Source of the DNA: Firmicutes bacterium UBA5500
GTDB taxonomy: Bacteria > Bacillota > UBA994 > UBA5500
Assembly (NCBI GenBank): GCA_002427055.1
Contig: DIPA01000054.1
Span: 1 to 10,988 of the forward strand
Reading direction: 5' to 3'
Length of the DNA: 10,988 nucleotides
A program made the translations under genes and the position numbers. Below the pieces are notes generated by a model, which was not told the DNA's origin, made no database searches, and saw nothing but the letters and a program-made list of their open reading frames with translations. Below, in pieces: positions 1-4,572 of the stretch; position 1 is the stretch's first letter; each line of letters starts with the position of its first letter.

Positions 1-23
1 CTATTTATGCTGCAAAACTTCCG
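1..23. mobile_element. Terminal fragment of a second copy of the IS1634-family element
   Basis: These 23 bases are identical, in the same orientation, to bases 2262-2284, which form the right-hand terminus of the complete insertion sequence in this window. Identity stops abruptly after base 23 (c versus a at 2285), as expected where an element ends and host DNA begins. I infer that the window opens in the last bases of another, direct-orientation copy whose body lies upstream. The alternative, a 23-bp direct duplication of a host gene, is less likely because the same bases also show inverted similarity to the other end of the element. Confidence 0.65.
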
Positions 24-195
24 CGATACATTTTCGAGCCTACAGTATTTGACACCCTACTATTATGCCGATGCCGTTTATATTGTAAATAATGGTAGCC
101 TTCACACCGTAAACACACTAATTCTAATAGGTGTGGTGATTATTGCAGCGGCAGCTAGCTTTTTCATATATAACCGACGCGACATAACTGTTTGA
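24..195 (+). pseudogene. ABC-2 type transporter permease, 3' remnant
   Basis: Only the C-terminal ~57 codons remain. The reading frame gives a Q-Y-L-T-P-Y-Y-Y-A-D stretch followed by Y-I-V-N-N-G, then one hydrophobic helix of about 20 residues and a final Y-N-R-R-D-I-T-V. This is the usual ending of ABC-2 family permeases: a 'tPf-Y-D-xx-yIixxG' loop, a last transmembrane helix and a basic cytoplasmic N-K/R-R-D tail. The frame stays open through bases 1-23, but I read those as insertion-sequence DNA, so the gene was probably cut by that element and the ATG at 7 is not a true start. No ATPase partner is visible. A small independent membrane peptide cannot be excluded, but the family-like C-terminus argues for a remnant. 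Confidence 0.6.
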
Positions 196-234
196 TTGCT
201 GGAGATAAGTTTGCTTCTGTGCAAGCAATCTCCA
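194..234 (+). other. Overlapping alternative hairpins after the permease remnant
   Basis: Two perfect 7-bp stems compete for the same bases. gattgct (194-200) pairs with agcaatc (224-230), and tggagat (200-206) pairs with atctcca (228-234), with an inner ttgc/gcaa stem. No U-run follows, so this is not a standard intrinsic terminator. It starts at the permease stop codon and may be the remains of a 3' end or processing structure of the disrupted gene. Confidence 0.4.
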
Positions 235-249
235 ATACCTGGATTTTGA

Positions 250-279
250 TTGACAGAAACAACGTTTTCATAGTATCCT
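250..279 (+). promoter_or_regulatory. Possible promoter reading into the left end of the IS
   Basis: A perfect ttgaca (250-255) is followed 18 bases later by tatcct (274-279). The -10-like element straddles the inferred IS junction near 278, so it may be a hybrid made by the insertion or a coincidence. Any transcript would run antisense to the transposase and meet the hairpin at 310-346. Confidence 0.3.
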
Positions 280-296
280 GACTTTTGCACCTAACA
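278..296 (+). repeat. Left imperfect terminal inverted repeat of the IS
   Basis: Its core ttttgca at 283-289 matches tgcaaaa at 2272-2278 on the opposite strand, with looser similarity outward (ctgac versus cggaag) and inward. The boundary is approximate because only this one left end is visible in the window. Confidence 0.5.
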
Positions 297-309
297 GAGA
301 AGAAAAATG

Positions 310-346
310 GCCGCAAATTCCTGCTACGCAAGGCTTTGCGGCTTTT
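310..346 (+). terminator. Inward-facing terminator at the left end of the IS
   Basis: A perfect 8-bp stem, gccgcaaa (310-317) with tttgcggc (335-342), is followed by tttt (343-346) and an a/t-rich stretch. The large loop holds a second small cct/agg stem. Read on the + strand it would stop transcription entering the element from the left, which would be antisense to the transposase gene. Confidence 0.6.
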
Positions 347-377
347 AAATTTTGTCACGAATATGTAGGGGACTGCC

Positions 378-2120
378 TCATTTTTTGATGCTGCCTAAGA
401 TTTTTTTTATTTCCCCTAAGCGAAGTCTTTTGTTAGCGAAATCTATCCCCAGGGCCTCGCCTATTGCGTCGGAAATTTCGCTCCTATAGTCGAACAAATA
501 GACATTCTCATGCTCATGGGAGCATGAGATGGCTTTAAGGCAATCAATAATCCTCTCAGCTGAGTAGCGTTTGTCTGTCTCCTTTTGCAGGAGGCGCATA
601 ATAGTGAGAGCTAGGAAACAGGTTAGGAAATGTGCGTTGATATGCTCCGGTAGGGACACAAATACAGGCCGTGTTTCTAGCACGCCTTTGGTAATGCGAA
701 AGGTTTCTTCGATCTCCCACAGCCCACGATAAGTGTCAACAACCTCGATGTCCGACATATCCAGCTCGCTAGTAACAATGCCATAGTAGCCATCGTATTT
801 TTCCTCTTCCGCAACCCTTGTGGAATCGAAGACGGGCTGCTCCTTGCCTGCGAGCACTTCACCGGTTTTAGCATCGATCTTCAAGTTCTTCACATATTTG
901 GCTGCGCCATAAGACGTGGCCCTATTGTATTTCTGAGGATTTGCCGCCAGCTCATGCGCCTTTTTTAGGACTTCGGCACGCTCTGCTTTAGCCTTCAGTG
1001 CATACTTTCTTCCCCAGAAGACCACCTGTTTTTCATATACCGTCTTAGTAGCTTTTTTACCGTTTGCTAGTGTTACATTGATCTCCCGAGCAATCCTTCT
1101 GCTCTTAATCTTGAAATCCGATTTTTCATCTGCCGGTTTTCCATCCAGCCCCACATAGCCGTCATCGGAGAGAACAAACTCCTGGAAAGCTTTAGCGCCA
1201 CCTCTAACCGAAAAGCTGAAAACATAGCCGTTAAAATTCCTGCCTTTTTCTTTTCCTTGCAGGTAGAAAATGTTATCCCCCGTAATGATCCCCATATCTG
1301 CTACAACAATAATCCTACCGGTGTCGTAGTTGCGTCTAATTTCCCCTATAGTCGGTCGGAAGGTCTCCTTGTCTACCGTATTGCCGGGAAACAACTCATA
1401 ATGTAACGGAATTCCGTCCGCATCCATAGCCAGTCCCATTTGCACAATAGGATTGGGGCGCTTCTCCTTAGATAGCCCGAACTTACGGAACTCATCCGCC
1501 TCATCAATCTCAAAGTAGAAATTAGTGACATCATAATAAATGGTTTTAGTGTTGCGTCCGTATTGCGCAGCCACCTGGGAGTTCAAGTATCTTTGGCACT
1601 CGGTTGCAATGCTCGAGAAATGAGAAAGAGCCCTATAGACATCCGTTAGGGAAAAATTAAAGCGCTCGAAATACCGTTCCTTTTCTTCAAAGGCTTTCTT
1701 CTTCGAGCCGGGGGAGAGCAGCCTAGTTACCACCAGCATGATCATAATGGAGTTGGTGTTGTACTCGAAGTTCTCATGCCTCGCTTTATTCTTGAAAAAA
1801 ACATCTAAGCCAAGCTTGTGGTAGATCCTAAGAATCGCGGCATACCCGAAGTTCTTCCGATTCGTCGCCTCGGCAGTAAGCTTCTCATTCATGTCTATCG
1901 ATAGAACAAGCTTCTTCTCCGCCCGCTCTTCCTCGGTCATCCTGCGGGCCACTTCCTTGAAATGCGCAATAGGGTCATCGTATTCCTGTTCCAGAACATC
2001 TAAGTATCCGAGAGACTGGATGGTCTTGTTTCTGGGCTTACCTGTAATCTCGTCACGATAGCTCTTTTCAATGGAAAGGTAGACCCGCCCGTCTTTCCTG
2101 CGCGATTGCTTAAGATTCAA
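378..2120 (-). CDS. IS1634-family DDE transposase
   Basis: This protein cuts and rejoins DNA at the element ends. From the preferred start it has 580 residues, a normal length for IS1634 transposases. The N-terminus (N-L-K-x-S-x-x-K-x-G-R-x-Y-L-S-I ... S-Y-R-D) and the S-L-G-Y-L-D-x-L-E segment are family hallmarks. The DDE catalytic triad is visible: D197 in Y-Y-D-V-T-N, D275 in V-V-A-D-M-G, and E471 in a YREK-like motif (Y464, E471, K478; Y-R-G-L-W-E-I-E-E-T-F-R-I-T-K). An insertion between the second and third acidic residues is typical. The frame can start at GTG 2135, but that has no ribosome site. TTG 2120 sits 6 bases after ggaggtg and matches the family N-terminus, so I prefer it. No frameshift or internal stop is present, so the gene looks intact and possibly active. 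Confidence 0.93.
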   Translation of the reverse strand: MNLKQSRRKDGRVYLSIEKSYRDEITGKPRNKTIQSLGYLDVLEQEYDDPIAHFKEVARRMTEEERAEKKLVLSIDMNEKLTAEATNRKNFGYAAILRIYHKLGLDVFFKNKARHENFEYNTNSIMIMLVVTRLLSPGSKKKAFEEKERYFERFNFSLTDVYRALSHFSSIATECQRYLNSQVAAQYGRNTKTIYYDVTNFYFEIDEADEFRKFGLSKEKRPNPIVQMGLAMDADGIPLHYELFPGNTVDKETFRPTIGEIRRNYDTGRIIVVADMGIITGDNIFYLQGKEKGRNFNGYVFSFSVRGGAKAFQEFVLSDDGYVGLDGKPADEKSDFKIKSRRIAREINVTLANGKKATKTVYEKQVVFWGRKYALKAKAERAEVLKKAHELAANPQKYNRATSYGAAKYVKNLKIDAKTGEVLAGKEQPVFDSTRVAEEEKYDGYYGIVTSELDMSDIEVVDTYRGLWEIEETFRITKGVLETRPVFVSLPEHINAHFLTCFLALTIMRLLQKETDKRYSAERIIDCLKAISCSHEHENVYLFDYRSEISDAIGEALGIDFANKRLRLGEIKKILGSIKK

Positions 2121-2126
2121 ACTGAG

Positions 2127-2133
2127 CACCTCC
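2127..2133 (-). promoter_or_regulatory. Ribosome binding site that decides the transposase start
   Basis: On the minus strand ggaggtg lies 6 bases upstream of TTG 2120. The upstream in-frame GTG at 2135 overlaps this site and has no Shine-Dalgarno sequence of its own, so the annotated start should be the TTG. Confidence 0.65.
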
Positions 2134-2156
2134 ACGGACGATAAATTGCCAAATAC

Positions 2157-2165
2157 ATTATATCA
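2157..2165 (-). promoter_or_regulatory. Extended -10 promoter of the transposase gene
   Basis: On the minus strand tgatataat carries a perfect tataat (2162-2157) with an upstream tg, the extended -10 form. There is no good -35 box 17 bases further up (taggaa). It lies about 37 bases before the TTG start and inside the element, so the transposase would be expressed at any insertion site. Confidence 0.6.
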
Positions 2166-2207
2166 CACCATTCGCTACTTTCCTATACATAAAATGGCAA
2201 AGGAAAC

Positions 2208-2252
2208 AAAAAAATACCCCCCGTAAATCCCTATGTAGCAAGGGTTCAGGGG
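2208..2252 (-). terminator. Inward-facing terminator at the right end of the IS
   Basis: Read on the minus strand, cccc-tgaa-ccct pairs with aggg-(a)tttac-gggg. This gives a stem of about 12 bp with two single-base bulges and an 8-base loop, followed by gg-ta and seven T (2214-2208). It lies upstream of the transposase promoter and would stop transcripts entering from the rpmH side. It is the structural mirror image of the hairpin at 310-346, with a related loop (gctac). Confidence 0.6.
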
Positions 2253-2261
2253 ATCGTCCTC

Positions 2262-2284
2262 CTATTTATGCTGCAAAACTTCCG
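2262..2284 (-). repeat. Right terminal repeat of the IS, identical to bases 1-23
   Basis: This is a perfect 23-base match in direct orientation to the start of the window. It is also the inverted partner of the left terminus, sharing the ttttgca core on the minus strand. It defines the right edge of the element next to the rpmH promoter. Confidence 0.7.
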
Positions 2285-2299
2285 AGTGATTGCGGTTAA

Positions 2300-2328
2300 T
2301 TGATTCCTCTTACGTTATTTGCTATAAT
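2300..2328 (+). promoter_or_regulatory. Sigma-A-type promoter of rpmH
   Basis: ttgatt (2300-2305) and tataat (2323-2328) are separated by exactly 17 bases, a near-consensus housekeeping promoter. Transcription would begin near 2335, giving a leader of about 38 bases. The IS ends only 15 bp upstream of the -35 box, so the core promoter survives but any upstream activating sequence has been replaced. Confidence 0.85.
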
Positions 2329-2372
2329 GGCTGGGATACTGATGGTTTTCTTTTGAGAAAGGGGTGGTCGCT

Positions 2373-2507
2373 GTGAAACGGACTTTTCAGCCCAACAATC
2401 GGGCACGCAAGAAAGTACATGGTTTCCGCAAGCGTATGAGCACGGCGAATGGACGCAAAGTTCTGAAAGCAAGACGTGTGCGAGGACGAAAAGTGCTATC
2501 TGCTTAG
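2373..2507 (+). CDS. rpmH: 50S ribosomal protein L34
   Basis: This is a small, highly basic component of the large ribosomal subunit that binds 23S rRNA. The translated product is 44 residues, the standard length in bacteria. It begins [10 protein letters not shown] and continues [23 protein letters not shown], ending G-R-K-V-L-S-A, the recognisable L34 pattern throughout. The start is GTG, with aaagggg ending 8 bases upstream. It has its own promoter and is followed at once by a terminator whose hairpin includes the stop codon, so it forms a single-gene unit separate from rnpA. In most Bacillota dnaA lies divergently just upstream of this gene; here that position is taken by an insertion sequence. 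Confidence 0.97.
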   Translation: MKRTFQPNNRARKKVHGFRKRMSTANGRKVLKARRVRGRKVLSA

Positions 2508-2531
2508 GCCGCGGCTACGTGGCCTTTTTTT
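2506..2531 (+). terminator. Intrinsic terminator of rpmH
   Basis: aggccgcg (2506-2513) pairs with cgtggcct (2518-2525), with one G-U pair and a gcta loop, followed by seven T (2525-2531). The left arm includes the last two bases of the rpmH stop codon. It should prevent most read-through into rnpA. Confidence 0.9.
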
Positions 2532-2552
2532 CGCATGGGTAGCCATTTTTTG

Positions 2553-2561
2553 TGGTATAAT
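2553..2561 (+). promoter_or_regulatory. Extended -10 promoter of rnpA
   Basis: tggtataat contains a perfect tataat (2556-2561) with the tg of an extended -10. The -35 region 17 bases upstream (gcatgg, 2533-2538) is poor and lies just after the rpmH terminator. It lies 35 bases before the rnpA start codon. Confidence 0.65.
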
Positions 2562-2596
2562 TTTACTATGGCTTATGCCAATAGGGAGGCTAGAGC

Positions 2597-2950
2597 ATGC
2601 GCAAGGAAGAGCGCTTGACTAAGCGCGCTGACTTTAGCGCTGTCTATCAGAATGGAAAATCGTTGGCTGATAGATATTTGGTCTTATATTACTTCCCGCG
2701 GCCTATAGAAGGCGTAAAGGTTGGTATTTCAGTGAGCCGTAAGGTGGCAGGTAGTGTCGGCCGCAATCGTCTAAAGCGTTTAGTGAGAGAGGCGTGGCGT
2801 GCTCAAAGCCACAGAGTGATATCTGGATATCATCTGATTGTCATTGTGCGTGTAGCGGGGCGAAATGCAACATATGCTCAAATTGTGCGTTCATTAGAGA
2901 AACTGACCAAGAAGGCAGGGTTGTTCTGTAATGAATCAATTATTAGCTAA
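2597..2950 (+). CDS. rnpA: Ribonuclease P protein component
   Basis: RnpA binds the catalytic RNase P RNA and the 5' leader of precursor tRNAs, helping 5'-end maturation in the cytoplasm. The 117-residue length is normal. The N-terminal L-T-K-R-x-D-F-x-x-V-Y-x-x-G segment (residues 7-20), K-V-G-I-S-V-S-R-K-V (41-50) and the RNA-binding R-N-R helix (G55-R-N-R-L-K-R61, then L-V-R-E) are all present. The start ATG has agggagg ending 7 bases upstream. It opens an apparent operon with yidD, yidC and khpB, and its last 20 bases overlap the start of yidD in another frame. It is uncoupled from rpmH by a terminator and a separate promoter. Confidence 0.96.
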   Translation: MRKEERLTKRADFSAVYQNGKSLADRYLVLYYFPRPIEGVKVGISVSRKVAGSVGRNRLKRLVREAWRAQSHRVISGYHLIVIVRVAGRNATYAQIVRSLEKLTKKAGLFCNESIIS

Positions 2951-3152
2951 GATTGCAGTTAGACTGGTCAGTTTGTATCAGCGTTTTATCTCCCCGGTTC
3001 TCGGCCCTAGTTGTCGCTTTCGTCCTACTTGTTCGGAGTATATGATCCAGGCTTTGCAGAAATATGGTTTTCTAAAGGGATTTTGGTTAGGCCTGAAACG
3101 TGTAGGACGTTGTCACCCATTTAACCCAGGTGGGTATGATCCATTAATCTAG
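2931..3152 (+). CDS. yidD: Membrane protein insertion efficiency factor YidD
   Basis: YidD is a small peripheral inner-membrane protein thought to help YidC-dependent insertion. The 73-residue product has the full family pattern: an amphipathic N-terminal segment, then S-P-V-L-G-P-S-C-R-F-R-P-T-C-S-E-Y (residues 21-37), and R-C-H-P-F-N-P-G-G-Y-D-P (60-71). The conserved cysteines are C28, C34 and C61. The ATG lies inside rnpA (20-base overlap) with only a weak ggcaggg upstream, so translation is probably coupled to rnpA. yidC follows after 22 bases, matching the conserved rnpA-yidD-yidC order and the proposed partnership. Confidence 0.95.
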   Translation: MNQLLAKIAVRLVSLYQRFISPVLGPSCRFRPTCSEYMIQALQKYGFLKGFWLGLKRVGRCHPFNPGGYDPLI

Positions 3153-3174
3153 GTTACGAGGAGGGATTCTGGTT

Positions 3175-3891
3175 GTGGCTTTCTTAACTAATCTACTAAG
3201 TACAATGCTTAATACTTTAGCGGAAATAACAGGCAGTTACGGTTTGGCTATTATTGGGATGGCTTTAGTCGTGATGATTATAACTTTCCCACTGAATCTA
3301 AAGCAGATGCAGTTTTCCCACAAGATGAAGCTTGTTAACCCGCAGATAGAAGAGCTTAAGAAGAAATATAAGGATCCGGAGAAACTTAATGAAGAGACGC
3401 TTGCTCTTTGGAAGAAATATGGGATAAACCCCGCTGCAGGTTGTCTTCCGTTGTTAATTCAGTTCCCAATTATCATTGCTATGTTTGGCGTACTAAGGCA
3501 ACCAGAAGTATTCAGTTCAGCTCCTTCCTTCCTCGGCCTGAACTTAGTTTTACCCAATGCGGAGCAGACTTTTTGGGTATTGATACGGCAAAACATTGGT
3601 TATATAGTTGTGCCTATTCTTTCGGTACTGACCACTGTTATCCAGCAGAAACAGATGAGCCAAGGTGGACAGGACGCTGCTATGATGCGCTCTATGAACC
3701 TTTTTTTGCCCGTTCTCATGGGCTGGATCACAATCAGCTATCCGACTGCCGTAGGGATCTACTGGGTATCCCGTAACGTTTTAACCATTGGGCAGCACTA
3801 CCTTGTTAGTCAGGCGTTAGATCGTCAGTTAGGCTTGGAGGAGGGAACGCAGCAAAATGCAAAGCGTAGAAAAACAGGGAAAGACAGTTGA
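3175..3891 (+). CDS. yidC: Membrane protein insertase YidC/Oxa1 family
   Basis: YidC inserts and folds membrane proteins, alone or with SecYEG. The 238-residue product is the short Gram-positive form without the large external domain or a lipoprotein signal, starting almost directly at the first core helix. Five membrane segments are predicted near residues 22-42, 92-110, 141-158, 175-190 and 192-210. The cytoplasmic C1 hairpin (N-P-Q-I-E-E-L-K-K-K-Y ... W-K-K-Y-G-I-N-P) leads into G-C-L-P-L-L-I-Q-F-P. The tail is basic. The start is GTG; aggagg ends 10 bases upstream and no better in-frame start exists. The odd feature is Met34: aligned on Y-G-L-A-I-I ... F-P-L, this is the site of the conserved groove arginine (Arg366 in E. 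coli). The last 35 bases overlap khpB. Confidence 0.95.
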   Translation: MAFLTNLLSTMLNTLAEITGSYGLAIIGMALVVMIITFPLNLKQMQFSHKMKLVNPQIEELKKKYKDPEKLNEETLALWKKYGINPAAGCLPLLIQFPIIIAMFGVLRQPEVFSSAPSFLGLNLVLPNAEQTFWVLIRQNIGYIVVPILSVLTTVIQQKQMSQGGQDAAMMRSMNLFLPVLMGWITISYPTAVGIYWVSRNVLTIGQHYLVSQALDRQLGLEEGTQQNAKRRKTGKDS

Positions 3892-4474
3892 AGAAGCGAT
3901 TATGCTAGCTCTAGAGGATTTAGGGACAACCCTTGAGCAGGTTGAGAGTGAAGTAATAGAGGAACCGAGTAAAGGGTTTTTGGGTATTTTGGGCGGGAGG
4001 CCTGCTAGGGTCAGGGTAACTCTAAAACCAGATGCGTTATCGCTTTTGGAGGAGTTTGTGCAAGGTGTTTGTGAACGGATGGGCTCTAGCATTAATGTAG
4101 AAGTTTCCGCTAACGATGATGGTGTGAAAGTTGATTTAGGCGGTCAGAATTTGGGGCTCTTAATTGGCAAGCATGGTCAAACGCTTGATTCTCTACAGTA
4201 CTTAGCGAATGTAGTTTATAACCGTAATACGGATTCGCGGCAGCGAGTAGTTGTTGATGCGGGTGGCTACAGAGAGAGGCGAGAAGAAACACTGTTACGT
4301 TTAGCTACTCGCCTAGCTGATAAAGCAAAACGAACAGGGCGGCGAGTAATGCTGGAGCCAATGAGTGCGCATGAGCGTCGCATAATTCATACCGCTTTGC
4401 AGAATGACTCTCAGATAGTTACCTATAGTGAAGGGGAAGAACCTTATCGTAAAGTAGTTATTTCTCTTAAGTAA
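3857..4474 (+). CDS. khpB: RNA-binding protein KhpB (Jag/EloR family)
   Basis: This cytoplasmic RNA-binding protein works with KhpA and is linked in related bacteria to cell elongation, division and sporulation-stage control. The 205 residues show all three domains. Jag_N is at about 1-54 (V-E-K-Q-G-K-T-V-E-E-A, then E-E-P-S-K-G-F-L-G). The KH domain at about 65-137 carries the G-x-x-G loop G104-K-H-G107. The R3H domain at about 140-205 carries R174-x-x-x-H178. The linker after Jag_N is short and has no membrane segment. The ATG lies 35 bases inside yidC in another frame, with ggaggaggga ending 10 bases upstream, so expression is tied to yidC. An intrinsic terminator follows 12 bases after the stop. 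The gene is also called jag. Confidence 0.95.
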   Translation: MQSVEKQGKTVEEAIMLALEDLGTTLEQVESEVIEEPSKGFLGILGGRPARVRVTLKPDALSLLEEFVQGVCERMGSSINVEVSANDDGVKVDLGGQNLGLLIGKHGQTLDSLQYLANVVYNRNTDSRQRVVVDAGGYRERREETLLRLATRLADKAKRTGRRVMLEPMSAHERRIIHTALQNDSQIVTYSEGEEPYRKVVISLK

Positions 4475-4486
4475 GAAACTACTAAC

Positions 4487-4520
4487 GCCCGGGCAGTATT
4501 GCTGCGCGGGCTTTTCTTTT
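4487..4520 (+). terminator. Intrinsic terminator after khpB
   Basis: gcccg (4487-4491) pairs with cgggc (4507-4511). A single G-G mismatch follows, then gcag (4493-4496) pairs with ctgc (4502-4505). The U-tract is ttttctttt (4512-4520). It ends the rnpA-yidD-yidC-khpB unit. Confidence 0.9.
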
Positions 4521-4542
4521 GCTCTCTTTACTAGGGTATAAT
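4514..4542 (+). promoter_or_regulatory. Promoter of the mnmE-mnmG-rsmG-noc unit
   Basis: tataat at 4537-4542 is perfect. The best -35 at 17-base spacing is ttcttt (4514-4519), which lies in the U-tract of the preceding terminator and matches poorly. The position 31 bases before the mnmE start, just after a terminator, supports it. Confidence 0.6.
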
Positions 4543-4572
4543 ATGGGTATGTCTTACGTAGGAGGTGGGTAG

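Larger units (their letters stand above)
278..2284 (-). mobile_element. Complete IS1634-family insertion sequence (~2.0 kb)
   Basis: The element holds one transposase gene on the minus strand. The right terminus is fixed by the end of identity with the second copy at the window start (2284). Reading inward from there on the minus strand gives cggaag-ttttgca-gc, with cccttgctac about 30 bases further in. Reading inward from the left on the + strand gives ctgac-ttttgca-cc and then ttcctgctac at nearly the same spacing (33 versus 32 bases). These are imperfect terminal inverted repeats, placing the left end near 278, uncertain by a few bases. I see no convincing target-site duplication: left flank ends ..tagtatc, right flank starts agtgat... 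The size of about 2 kb suits the family. The element lies 15 bp upstream of the rpmH -35 box. Confidence 0.8.

Noticed and set aside
7..195. A complete 62-residue membrane protein starting at ATG 7
   Set aside because: The first codons lie in IS-identical sequence and the rest resembles the C-terminus of a larger permease, so a truncated remnant is more likely.
102..358. Minus-strand frames at 102-290 and 164-358
   Set aside because: They overlap the permease remnant, the IS end and the hairpins, have no ribosome site or recognisable domain, and cross the element junction.
677..874. Second minus-strand frame inside the transposase gene
   Set aside because: It is a shadow of the intact transposase in another frame, with no family resemblance.
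1..2284. The 23-base direct repeats as a target-site duplication of the IS
   Set aside because: A target duplication must touch both ends of the element. The left copy is about 255 bases from the left inverted repeat, and the repeat itself carries the inverted-repeat core, so it is better read as the end of a second copy.
3408..3776. A 122-codon frame inside yidC
   Set aside because: It lies wholly within the well-supported yidC gene in another frame, with a composition unlike a real protein.
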